Assembly: GCA_031547305.1 (NCBI GenBank)
Contig: JAVBSC010000100.1
Coordinates: forward strand, 1 to 30,472
Length of the DNA: 30,472 bases
Reading direction: 5' to 3'
DNA from: JAVBSC01 sp031547305
GTDB lineage: Bacteria; Desulfobacterota; Desulfovibrionia; Desulfovibrionales; Desulfovibrionaceae
Shown here: positions 7,380 through 15,691 of the stretch, piece after piece
How positions within the stretch are numbered: position 1 is the stretch's first letter
How the letters are laid out: each line of letters starts with the position of its first letter
Translations under genes and position numbers: made by a program
The notes under the pieces: model-generated
Told to the model about the DNA's origin: nothing
Databases searched by the model: none
What the model saw: only the letters and a program-made list of their open reading frames with translations

Positions 7380-9053
7380 ATGAGCCAGGACGAAACACGT
7401 TTTACGATTACTCCGTTGGGCGGCTGGGGTGAGATAGGCATGAACTGCATGCTCTGGTCCGCCCTGGCGGAGGGCAGAGCCAGTTCTGTTCTGGTGGACT
7501 GCGGGCTGATGTTTCCGGAAGATTACCACCTGGGCGTGGATGTGGTCATACCGCGCTTCGACCATATTCTGGAGCGCCGCGAGGAGTTGCGAGGCATTGT
7601 TCTCACTCACGGGCACGAGGATCATATCGGGGCGCTGCCCTGGCTGGTGCCGCACCTGGATGCGCCAATTTACGCCTCGCCCTTTACCCTGGCCCTGGTG
7701 GAACACAAGCTGCGCGAGCGCGGCCTGCTGGACAAGGCCCAACTTGTTCCCGTGGAGCCTGGCCAGACTTTGCGGCTTGGCGACTTCGCCTTCACCTTTA
7801 TCCCGGTCTGCCACTCCATAATCGACGGATACGCCCTGGCTGTGCAAACCCCGCTGGGCAAAGTCATCCACACCGGGGACTTCAAGATTGATCCCGACCC
7901 TCTGGACGGGCCCAGCACGGACTTGCGGCTGTTCAAGGATTTTGTGGGCGACGATGGCGCGCTGCTTCTGCTTTCCGACTCCACAAACATCGAGCGGGAT
8001 GGGCATTCCCTGACCGAACGCGAAGTGCAGGACACCCTGCGCCGCATTGTTTCCGAATGCGCCGGCCGCATTGTTGTCACGCTGTTTTCCAGCCATATCC
8101 AGCGCATTCAGGAAGTCTTCGACTGCGCGGCCGAATGCGGCCGCAAGGTTGTGGTCAGCGGCCGCAGCCTGATGAACAACATAGAAATAGCCAAGAACCT
8201 GGGGCGCCTGCGCACCCATGCCGGGCTGTACTCCGATTCCCAGATGCCGGCGGATCTGCGGGATGAAGAGGTTGTGCTTCTGGTCACCGGATCGCAGGGC
8301 GAGCCGCTTTCCGCTCTTTCGCGCATCACCGGCGGCGGGCACAAGCATCTGGCCATTCATGCCGGCGACACGGTAATCATGTCTTCACGGCTTATTCCCG
8401 GCAACACCGTGGCCGTAAGCAAACTAATCAACAATCTGTACCGCCTGGGCGCTGAGGTTTACTACGATAAAGTGCACGCCATCCACGCTTCCGGCCACGC
8501 CCACAGCGAAGAACTGAAAGCCATGCTGGAAGCGGCAAAACCCCGCTATTTCATTCCGGTGCACGGCGAATACCGCCACCTTGTCAAACATTGCCGCCTG
8601 GCCCAGGCCTGCGGCGTGGCCCCGGAGAACCGCTTTATTCTGGAAGACGGCCACCCCATATCTTTCACCCCGGAAGGCCCGATCCTGGAAGAACCGATTT
8701 TAGCGGAATCCATCCTGGTGGACGGCAAGGGCGTGGGCGACGTCGGCCAGGCCGTGCTTAAAGAACGCCATATCCTTGGCGGTGAAGGCATGGTCATTGT
8801 CCTGCTGGTGCTGGACGAGTACACCTGGGACATCCTTTCCGGACCGGAAATACTCTCCAAGGGCTTTGTCTTTGAGCAACAGTTCAGCCATATCCTTGAA
8901 GACGCCAAGTGCATCGTCCTGGACATTTTTGAAAACATCCCCAAGGGCGAAGCGGACAAGCTGGCGGACCGCATTCGTTCATCCCTGCGCCGTTTCTTCC
9001 GCCGCGTTCTGGAACGCGACCCGGTCGTGGTGCCCATGGTCACGCTGATATAA
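7380..9053 (+). CDS. rnj: ribonuclease J
   Basis: RNase J is a metallo-beta-lactamase/beta-CASP nuclease that matures and degrades RNA in the cytoplasm, by endonuclease and 5'-3' exonuclease activity. The 557 residues are the usual length. The metal-binding motif is LTHGHEDHIGALP (about residues 76-87). Further metal ligands are in CHSIIDGYALAV and HTGDFKIDP. The beta-CASP part contains LLSDSTNIERDGHS, the helicase-like LVTGSQGEPLSALSRI, IHASGHAHSEELKAM and FIPVHGEYRHL. The C-terminal domain is present to the end. The ATG at 7380-7382 has AGGTAG just upstream and immediately precedes the conserved TITPLGGWGEIGMN. It is a single gene, with its own promoter-like element upstream and hairpins downstream. 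Confidence 0.96.
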   Translation: MSQDETRFTITPLGGWGEIGMNCMLWSALAEGRASSVLVDCGLMFPEDYHLGVDVVIPRFDHILERREELRGIVLTHGHEDHIGALPWLVPHLDAPIYASPFTLALVEHKLRERGLLDKAQLVPVEPGQTLRLGDFAFTFIPVCHSIIDGYALAVQTPLGKVIHTGDFKIDPDPLDGPSTDLRLFKDFVGDDGALLLLSDSTNIERDGHSLTEREVQDTLRRIVSECAGRIVVTLFSSHIQRIQEVFDCAAECGRKVVVSGRSLMNNIEIAKNLGRLRTHAGLYSDSQMPADLRDEEVVLLVTGSQGEPLSALSRITGGGHKHLAIHAGDTVIMSSRLIPGNTVAVSKLINNLYRLGAEVYYDKVHAIHASGHAHSEELKAMLEAAKPRYFIPVHGEYRHLVKHCRLAQACGVAPENRFILEDGHPISFTPEGPILEEPILAESILVDGKGVGDVGQAVLKERHILGGEGMVIVLLVLDEYTWDILSGPEILSKGFVFEQQFSHILEDAKCIVLDIFENIPKGEADKLADRIRSSLRRFFRRVLERDPVVVPMVTLI

Positions 9054-9087
9054 ACGCGGGAATCAGGTTTTCCCCCTTTTCCAAAGT

Positions 9088-9125
9088 TATCGGCCCGGCA
9101 ATCCTTATGGACTGCCGGGCCGATA
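9088..9125. terminator. strong hairpin after the RNase J gene
   Basis: A perfect 13-bp inverted repeat (TATCGGCCCGGCA at 9088-9100 with its complement at 9113-9125) continues, after one mismatch, as TCC/GGA around a TTAT loop. It lies between the convergent RNase J and bamA genes, so it can act in either direction. No clear T run follows on either strand, so it may stop or stabilise transcripts by structure alone. Confidence 0.6.
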
Positions 9126-9166
9126 GTTGTGCAAATGAATTTGTCTGTGGATTCCTGCCGAGTGAT

Positions 9167-9199
9167 AGCGTGTGGGCGAGCTTTGCTCGCCCACACGCT
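9167..9199 (-). terminator. perfect 15-bp hairpin at the end of bamA
   Basis: AGCGTGTGGGCGAGC (9167-9181) pairs perfectly with its complement at 9185-9199 around a TTT loop. The outer arm touches the bamA stop codon (9199-9201). The position at the end of the lysS-lolC-lolD-bamA set and the very high stability suggest a transcript end. No T run follows on the minus strand. Confidence 0.6.
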
Positions 9200-11916
9200 T
9201 AGAAGAACTGCCCCATGGAGAACTCAAACCGGCCGCTGCTCTTTTCGCCCTCGCGGTCTTCATCCAGCGGTATGCCGTAGCTGAAGCGCAAATCGCCCAT
9301 GGGGGAACGCCAACGCAGTTCCAAACCGAAGGATCTCTTGATTTCGTCGCTCCAGTTGTAATCATGATCCGCGTCTATGTTAAAGCCGATGTCGAAAAAG
9401 GGCACCAGGTTAAGCCCGAATTCAGGGCTTACGGACCAGATGTATTCAAAGTTGGCAAAAGCCATGCGCGTGCCGCCGATGCGGTCGCCGGTATCCGGGT
9501 CTCTGGGCACGATATCCTTGGAGCGGTAGCCGCGCACGCTGTCAATGCCGCCCATCCAGAAGCGCTCGAAGACCGGCACGGTGTCATCGCCGTTCTCGAA
9601 TATTGCCGAGCCCTTGCCCCTGAAGTGCAGGACGTGGTTTTTCATCAGTTCGTAGTAGGTCTGGTGCTCGGCGGACAAGGTGATGAAGTTGTCGTCCCCG
9701 CCAATGATCCCGCCGCCGTATTCCGCGCCGATCCTGTTTATGGTGCCGCTGGTGGGGCGCTCCGCGTTGGTGGTGTCACGGATTATCCGGGCCAGGAGCA
9801 CGCTGGACACGCGGTTGCCTTCGTAGTCCCGGATTAGTTGGGAAGCGTCGTCATCAAAGTCGTACAGTTTGTAAAAATCCAGACGGTAGCCCCAGCCAAG
9901 GCTGGTGTATTCGCCGAGCGGATAAGCAAAGCGCATGGTGCCGCCGGTTGTGCGCTTCTCGTAATCGTAATAGTCATCGCGCCAGTTATACAAATCCGCG
10001 CCCACGCTGAGATTGGTGTCGTTATAGCGGGGGTTGGTAAAGGACAGAGTATAGGCGCTACGCCGGCCGGAAAGCATGGCCTGGAGTGACAGCAGGTAGC
10101 CTTTGCCCCAGAGGTTGCGCTCCGAAATGGTGCCGGAAACCCCAAAACTGGAATATGTTGAATAGCCCACCCCGGCCATAATCGCGCCAGTGCTGCGCTC
10201 CTTGATCTTTACCTTCAGATCCACGTTTTCCGGGTCTTTGGTGGGCACTAGTTCGGCCTCGGCCATATCAAAATAGCCCAGCTTGTTCAGACGCTGCATG
10301 CTGCGCTGCAGTTTGGCGCTGTCAAACTGATCCCCGTCAACCAGGCGCATTTCGCGCAGGATCACGCCGTCGCGGGTCCGTTCGTTGCCTTCCAGGACCA
10401 CGCGCCGGATATAGACCTTCTGGCGCTTTTCTATGCCGTAGGTTATGTTGACCACGCCCTGCTTGCTTGCGTCCTTTTCGGGCATGGGGCTCACATCGGC
10501 GTAAGCGTAGCCGTATTTGCCGTAGTAGTCGGTGATTTTCTTGGCGTCGTCCTGCATGACCGTCAGGCTGAAATAGCCGCCGTCCTTGGCCTCGTCGTCA
10601 AGGTTGATGAGTTTGTACAGGACTTCGTCCGTATCTATGAGATCTCCGGCGAATTTCACTTCGCCCAGCTTGTAGCGCATGCCTTCTTTTAACGGGAAGG
10701 TTATGACTATGCCGTCCTCCTGGTAATCCACCTTGGGCACGCCAACCGCCACGTCCATGAAGCCGTGGTTCATGTAAAAGGCGTTTATGGCCGCGGAATC
10801 ACGCTCCAACAACTCTTCCTTGAGGATGCCCGTGCCGGTGATCCAGGAAATCATGCTGCGTTCGGACAAGGCGAGTTCGGACTTCACATCGCTGGCGCTC
10901 ATCTGCTCCGCGCCTTCGATCTTCACTTCTTTGATGTAGAGCTTCTTGCCTTCGGTGATGTTGATGACCAGGGTGGCCCCGGCCGATCCGGGCCTGGAAT
11001 CCACACGGTAATCCACCTGTGAAAGGTAGTAGCCGTCCTTGTGGTAGAGTTCCAGAATCTTCTGGATATCCTGGGCCAGGAGTTTGTCGTTCAGAATGGA
11101 GCCGGCCTTGCTGCTCATGACTTCCAGCACGCTGTCGCTGCTTTTCTCCGAAGCCCCTTCAATGGCAATGGACTCGATACGCGGTTTTTCCTTGACCGTG
11201 TAGACGAGCACCAGGCCTTCGGGTTTTTGTTCCACGGAAGCGGACACGTCGCTGAAATAACCCAAATCCCAGATGCGCTTGACTTCCCGGTCCACAGCGG
11301 CCGGGTCTATGGGGTCGCCTTTGCGCGTGTTTATGCGCATGAGCACCACATCCGGATCCAGCACATTGGTGCCGCGCACCTGCACTTCGGCAATCACTTC
11401 GCGGCTGAGCAACTCCGTGGCCACACGGGCAGCCAGATCGTCCACGGCCGGCAGAAGGTTTATAGCCCCCTGGCGCTCCACAAAGACGGGTTTGACTTTT
11501 TCTCCGGTCGCGCTGACAACGCGGGCGTCTATGCTGTAAGTTTCGCCCACCTGGCTGAACGTGCCGTAAATCGCGGCCTGGGCCCCGGCTTCCCTGGCCA
11601 GGGCGCGCACTGTGGCCACATCCAGGGCGCTGACCTTACGGGCCGTGAGTATGGAGTGCACGGTAGCCTGGGGCACCACTTTGAGCCCCTTGGCTATGAG
11701 GCGCTGGGCGAGCAGTTCCGGCAGATCCTCGGTAAGATGCTCCACTTCCGGTCCGCCGTTTATCTGAAAAGGCAGAACCAGCACAGAGGCCACAGCTGCG
11801 TCCGGAGCAGCCGCGGCCCGAGCAACGGCAGGCGCCCAGGCTACAATCCCCAAGGCCAGGAACGGCAAAAGGAAAATCCACAAAACTCCGCGGCCCTGAT
11901 CACAAAGTTTGTTCAT
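9199..11916 (-). CDS. bamA: outer-membrane protein assembly factor BamA, with an extra N-terminal domain
   Basis: BamA folds and inserts beta-barrel proteins into the outer membrane. The 905-residue protein has a signal peptide (about 1-36, ending in AVARAAAA). An additional domain follows at about 40-170 (VASVLVLPFQINGG to AARVATELLSR). Then come about five POTRA repeats, beginning at EVQVRGTNVLDPDVVLMRI, and a C-terminal 16-strand barrel. The barrel shows the conserved loop motif SVRGYRSKDI and ends in FEFSMGQFF, a typical terminal targeting signal with final Phe. The extra domain resembles the FlgO/TolB-N/CsgG-like alpha-beta fold of envelope lipoproteins and is not present in E. coli BamA. 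The ATG at 11914-11916 overlaps lolD by 17 bases. The gene ends the lysS-lolC-lolD set. The barrel assignment is certain; the name of the extra domain is a pattern judgement. Confidence 0.95.
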   Translation of the reverse strand: MNKLCDQGRGVLWIFLLPFLALGIVAWAPAVARAAAAPDAAVASVLVLPFQINGGPEVEHLTEDLPELLAQRLIAKGLKVVPQATVHSILTARKVSALDVATVRALAREAGAQAAIYGTFSQVGETYSIDARVVSATGEKVKPVFVERQGAINLLPAVDDLAARVATELLSREVIAEVQVRGTNVLDPDVVLMRINTRKGDPIDPAAVDREVKRIWDLGYFSDVSASVEQKPEGLVLVYTVKEKPRIESIAIEGASEKSSDSVLEVMSSKAGSILNDKLLAQDIQKILELYHKDGYYLSQVDYRVDSRPGSAGATLVINITEGKKLYIKEVKIEGAEQMSASDVKSELALSERSMISWITGTGILKEELLERDSAAINAFYMNHGFMDVAVGVPKVDYQEDGIVITFPLKEGMRYKLGEVKFAGDLIDTDEVLYKLINLDDEAKDGGYFSLTVMQDDAKKITDYYGKYGYAYADVSPMPEKDASKQGVVNITYGIEKRQKVYIRRVVLEGNERTRDGVILREMRLVDGDQFDSAKLQRSMQRLNKLGYFDMAEAELVPTKDPENVDLKVKIKERSTGAIMAGVGYSTYSSFGVSGTISERNLWGKGYLLSLQAMLSGRRSAYTLSFTNPRYNDTNLSVGADLYNWRDDYYDYEKRTTGGTMRFAYPLGEYTSLGWGYRLDFYKLYDFDDDASQLIRDYEGNRVSSVLLARIIRDTTNAERPTSGTINRIGAEYGGGIIGGDDNFITLSAEHQTYYELMKNHVLHFRGKGSAIFENGDDTVPVFERFWMGGIDSVRGYRSKDIVPRDPDTGDRIGGTRMAFANFEYIWSVSPEFGLNLVPFFDIGFNIDADHDYNWSDEIKRSFGLELRWRSPMGDLRFSYGIPLDEDREGEKSSGRFEFSMGQFF

Positions 11917-12586
11917 AAAGCTCTCCGGCTCTGAGTTCCAGACAACGATCCATTAAAACCGCCAGATCGCGGTTATGGGTGACCATAACCAGAGTCATGC
12001 CCAGGCTGTGGTTTAAATCCAACAACAGTCGGGCGATCTTCTGCCCGGTTTTTTCATCCAGATTCCCGGTGGGTTCATCAGCCAGGAGCACCTTGGGGCG
12101 TTTTAAAATCGCCCTGGCTATGGCCGCTCTCTGGCGTTCCCCGCCGGATAAAGTCGTAACGCTTTGCTGGCCTTTATCCTCAAGGCCGACTAACTCCAGG
12201 GCTTTCCGCGCCTCGGCCAGCGCCTCGGAACGTTTGGCGCCGCCTATTACGGCCTGCATGGCCACGTTTTCCAACGTGGAAAATTCCGGCAACAGATGGT
12301 GAAACTGAAAAACAAACCCCAGATCCCTGTTGCGCGCCAGGGCTTTGGCTTCCGGGCTTAGATCCCGGATATTTCTGCCTGAAAAAAAAATTGAACCGGC
12401 ACTAGGAGTATCAAGAGTGCCCAAGAGATGCAAGAGCGTTGATTTGCCGGATCCGGAAGCCCCGATCACCGCCAGGGACTGCCCGGCCGCGATGTTCATG
12501 GTCACATCGTTCAGCACGATCAAGTCTTCCGCCGGGCCGGAAAATTTCTTGCTCACATGTTCCAGTTGGTAAATGGGCTGGTTCAT
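11900..12586 (-). CDS. lolD: lipoprotein-releasing ABC transporter ATPase LolD
   Basis: LolD hydrolyses ATP for the LolCDE complex, which pulls lipoproteins out of the inner membrane toward the outer membrane. The 228-residue protein has Walker A GASGSGKST (residues 42-50), the ABC signature LSGGE (146-150) and Walker B VLLADEP (166-172). The H-loop is in VTHNRDLAV, and the Q-loop area is FQFHHLLPEFSTLENVAM, as in the MacB/LolD group. The start overlaps the end of the permease gene by four bases (ATGA) and the stop lies inside bamA, so translation is tightly coupled. MacB-type export is the main alternative, but the pairing with a LolC-type permease and bamA favours Lol. Confidence 0.94.
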   Translation of the reverse strand: MNQPIYQLEHVSKKFSGPAEDLIVLNDVTMNIAAGQSLAVIGASGSGKSTLLHLLGTLDTPSAGSIFFSGRNIRDLSPEAKALARNRDLGFVFQFHHLLPEFSTLENVAMQAVIGGAKRSEALAEARKALELVGLEDKGQQSVTTLSGGERQRAAIARAILKRPKVLLADEPTGNLDEKTGQKIARLLLDLNHSLGMTLVMVTHNRDLAVLMDRCLELRAGELYEQTL

Positions 12587-13821
12587 TCGTACCGCAGGGC
12601 CTCAACAGGTTCCAGGCTGGAAGCCTGCCGGGCCGGGTAAAGTGTGGCCAGAAAACAAAGCAACATAGCCGCCAGGCCGATGGCCAACTGATCCTGCCAC
12701 CTGAGGATTACCATCAGATAATCCGAAGAATACACCCCGGACGGCAGTTTAATAAACTTATAACGCTCCAGCAGCCCGGCTACGGTAAGGCCCAGCACAA
12801 AACCTATGCTGGTGCCCACAAAGCCTATGATGGTGCCCTGCAGGATGAATATGCGGCGTATGGCCCTGGTTGTGGCCCCCATGGACATCATGATGGCGAT
12901 GTCGCGGGTTTTTTCCATAACCAGCATGACCAGGGTGGCGATTATGGAAAATGACCCCACGACCACTATCAGGGCCAGAATTATGCCCAGGGCGAATTTT
13001 TCCAGTTTCAGGGCCGCAAACAGATTGGCGTTCATTTCCATCCAGTTGCGGGTGTAGTAACCTGGGCCTATTTTGGCGGCAACGGCTTCGGCCACCTTGT
13101 CCGCCCGGTCCAGATCAGTCACGGCTATTTCCAGGCCGGTAACCTGATCCCCGGCCAGGCCCAGAATATCTCTGGCCGCTGGCAGACTCACAAAGCCCAG
13201 GGAAGAATCGTATTCGAACATGCCTGTGGAAAATATGGCCACGACCGTAAAAGACTTGATGCGCGGGGAAAACCCCGTGGCCCCGCGCTGCCCGGCCGGG
13301 GAAAGCATGTTTACCCTGGTGCCTATGCCGGCTCCCAGGCGGGCGGCCAGTTCCTTGCCTATGACCAGGCCTGGCAGGCCGTTTTCCTTTTCCTGTTCCG
13401 GCAGGAGCCCATTCAGATTGCCTTTGTCTATACGCTTCAGAACGCCGAGCACTTTAGGAGCGCTTTGCGGGTCAATGCCGCGCAAAACCAGGCCCTTCAC
13501 CCCGATATTCGAGGAAAGCATGACTTCGGAATAAAGAAAAGGCGTGACTCCGGTTACGCCCGGCACGGATTCCACCATGGGCAGCAGCTCGTGGTAGTTG
13601 GTCATGTTGCCGCTGCTGGAAAAAGCCATGACCTGGGCGTTCACCCCCAGGATTTTGTCGCGCAGATCCAGAGTGAAGCCGTTCATCACGCCCATGACGA
13701 TAATAAGCGAGGCCACCCCCAGAGCCACCCCGGCTATGGAGAAGATGGAAATGGCCGAAATAAAGCTCTGTTTGCGTTTGGCAAACAGGTAGCGCAGGGC
13801 TACGAACAACTCAAAGCGCAT
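12583..13821 (-). CDS. lolC: lipoprotein-releasing ABC transporter permease, LolC/LolE type
   Basis: A 412-residue permease of the FtsX/MacB/LolC class. One N-terminal helix (about residues 22-48, SIFSIAGVALGVASLIIVMG) is preceded by the conserved ALRYLFAKRKQSFIS. A large periplasmic domain follows, then three helices near 275-300, 320-340 and 375-395. The C-terminus shows the family ending LYPARQASSLEPVEALRYE. Only one permease gene is present, so the complex is probably a homodimer with LolD, as in bacteria with a single LolF/LolE-like subunit. It begins one base after the lysS stop codon and overlaps lolD by four bases. The choice between the names lolC and lolE cannot be made from sequence alone. 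Confidence 0.92.
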   Translation of the reverse strand: MRFELFVALRYLFAKRKQSFISAISIFSIAGVALGVASLIIVMGVMNGFTLDLRDKILGVNAQVMAFSSSGNMTNYHELLPMVESVPGVTGVTPFLYSEVMLSSNIGVKGLVLRGIDPQSAPKVLGVLKRIDKGNLNGLLPEQEKENGLPGLVIGKELAARLGAGIGTRVNMLSPAGQRGATGFSPRIKSFTVVAIFSTGMFEYDSSLGFVSLPAARDILGLAGDQVTGLEIAVTDLDRADKVAEAVAAKIGPGYYTRNWMEMNANLFAALKLEKFALGIILALIVVVGSFSIIATLVMLVMEKTRDIAIMMSMGATTRAIRRIFILQGTIIGFVGTSIGFVLGLTVAGLLERYKFIKLPSGVYSSDYLMVILRWQDQLAIGLAAMLLCFLATLYPARQASSLEPVEALRYE

Positions 13822-13822
13822 T

Positions 13823-15334
13823 TCAGATTTCCGGCTTGAGCAGCGGAAAGAGTATGACTTCGCGTATGGAGGCGGCGTCTGTAAGCAGCATAATCAGACG
13901 GTCCATGCCCACGCCCTGGCCGGCCGCCGGCGGCATGCCGTATTCCAGGGCGCGCAGGTCGTCCTCGTCCATAACGTGGGCTTCATCGTCCCCGGCCTCT
14001 TTTTCCGCCACCTGATCCTCAAAACGCATGCGCTGATCCGCCGGGTCGTTCAGTTCGGAAAAAGCGTTGGCTATTTCCCGCCCGGTTATGAACAGCTCGT
14101 AGCGGTCGGTCACCGCCGGGTTTTTATCGTTGCGCCGGGCCAGCGGCGAAATATCCGTGGGGTAATGGTAAATGAAGTGCGGCTGGATAAGCTTGGGTTC
14201 CACGTCCAGATCAAAAAGCTTGGCCTGAAGCTTGGCCAGTTTTTCGCCGGCTAGGACTTTTTCCCCGCGCGAACGGATATACGCGGTCACCTGCTCGTAA
14301 TTATTGTACATTTCCGGGCTGTGCCCGCCGATTTGCTCCAGGGAGTCGTAAAAAGTCACCCGCTTCCAGGCGCCTGGGGTCAAATCCACTTCCTGGCCCT
14401 GGTAGACTATTTTCGTGTCGCCGCATACGGCCTGAGCCACATTGGCGATCAGCCGCTCGGTAAAGTCCATCAAATCCATAAAGGTGGCGTAGGCCCAGTA
14501 GAATTCACACATGGTGAACTCCGGGTTATGCCGGGTGGAAATGCCCTCGTTGCGGAAATTGCGGTTTATCTCGAACACGCGTTCGAACCCGCCCACCAGA
14601 AGGCGCTTCAGGTACAGCTCCGGAGCTATGCGCAAATAGAGCTGGATGTCCAGGGCGTTGTGGTGGGTAATAAAGGGCTTGGCCGTGGCACCGCCCGGTA
14701 TGGGCTGGAGCATGGGGGTTTCCACTTCCAAAAACCCGTTTCGCTCCATAAAATACCGGAATTCCCGGATAATCTGGATCCGTTTGTTAAAAATATCCCG
14801 CGTGCGCGGCGTGACTATAAGATCCACATAGCGCTGGCGGTAGCGGATTTCCACGTCTTTCAGGCCGTGATACTTGTCCGGCAGGGGCCGGATGGATTTG
14901 GTAAGCAGGGCTATCCGCGCGCATTCCAGGGTCAGTTCGCCGGTCTTGGTATGGAACAGCCGGCCCCGCACCCCTACGATGTCGCCGATATCCAACTTCT
15001 TGAACAAATTGTAGCCGGAGTCGCCCAAAACCTCCTTGGCCGCGTAACACTGGATGCGGCCGGAGGCGTCCGCCAGGTGAAAAAAGGCCACCTTGCCGAA
15101 AGACCGGTGCGAAACTATGCGCCCGGCCAAAACCCAGAACTGCTCAAGGCCGGCCAACTCCTCGTCCGTGGAGTTTTCATGCCGCGTCCAGATGTTTGCG
15201 ATATCGTGCTCTTTGACAAAACCGTTGGCAAAAAGATGCGCGCCTTCATCCAGAAGTTCGCAGGACTTCACCACCCGGTTTTTGATGACTTCGCTCAGCT
15301 CGTCACGGCTTTCCATGCCTTCCAGCATGGGCAT
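13823..15334 (-). CDS. lysS: lysyl-tRNA synthetase, class II
   Basis: Attaches lysine to tRNA-Lys in the cytoplasm. The N-terminal anticodon-binding OB fold is seen at FWVLAGRIVSHRSFGKVAFFHLAD. The catalytic core has motif 1 around FMERNGFLEVETPMLQPIPGG. Motif 2 is FRNEGISTRHNPEFTMCEFY and motif 3 is PPAAGQGVGMDRLIML. From the ATG at 15332-15334 the protein has 503 residues, the usual length. The frame stays open to a TTG at 15523, adding 63 residues rich in Gly, Lys and Ser that look unlike a synthetase; I left them out. No good ribosome-binding site marks any of the starts, so the 5' end is uncertain. It leads the lysS-lolC-lolD-bamA set, with one base before lolC. Confidence 0.93.
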   Translation of the reverse strand: MPMLEGMESRDELSEVIKNRVVKSCELLDEGAHLFANGFVKEHDIANIWTRHENSTDEELAGLEQFWVLAGRIVSHRSFGKVAFFHLADASGRIQCYAAKEVLGDSGYNLFKKLDIGDIVGVRGRLFHTKTGELTLECARIALLTKSIRPLPDKYHGLKDVEIRYRQRYVDLIVTPRTRDIFNKRIQIIREFRYFMERNGFLEVETPMLQPIPGGATAKPFITHHNALDIQLYLRIAPELYLKRLLVGGFERVFEINRNFRNEGISTRHNPEFTMCEFYWAYATFMDLMDFTERLIANVAQAVCGDTKIVYQGQEVDLTPGAWKRVTFYDSLEQIGGHSPEMYNNYEQVTAYIRSRGEKVLAGEKLAKLQAKLFDLDVEPKLIQPHFIYHYPTDISPLARRNDKNPAVTDRYELFITGREIANAFSELNDPADQRMRFEDQVAEKEAGDDEAHVMDEDDLRALEYGMPPAAGQGVGMDRLIMLLTDAASIREVILFPLLKPEI

Positions 15335-15600
15335 GAAGTAAGAGACCCGCTCTGACTTGGTGGGCAACTTGACGGTCTTGCGCCTGCCGCCCTTGGCCTG
15401 ACCGGGATGGTCCGATCTTTGCGGCCCGCCTTCTTTGGCGGCGCCGAACAGATCGCCTGGCAAGGCGCTGGAATTATGGTCAAAGTCGTTCAAAAGACTA
15501 CTCCGTGCAAAAGGCTTTTCCAAATTTTCCGCAAGCGCATGAATTGCTAGGCGTATGCCAATTGCGCCTTTCAGTCAAGAAATAGCGCAATCAAAAGAAC

Positions 15601-15630
15601 TTGCGGCAAGCCCCGCCGCGATGTTATCTT
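15601..15630 (+). promoter_or_regulatory. possible promoter of the telA-xpaC pair
   Basis: TTGCGG (15601-15606) and TATCTT (15625-15630) are 18 bases apart, about 60 bases upstream of telA, in the gap between the divergent lysS and telA genes. The match to the consensus is modest. The rest of the 15524-15691 gap holds nothing else I can name. Confidence 0.3.
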
Positions 15631-15691
15631 ACATAAGTTTTTACATGCATTTCAAAGTTAAAAGGCCATAAAACTCCCAAAGCAGGAAAAC

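Noticed and set aside
7299..8360. Long open frame on the minus strand opposite the RNase J gene
   Set aside because: It overlaps the metallo-beta-lactamase domain of RNase J and shows no recognisable domain.
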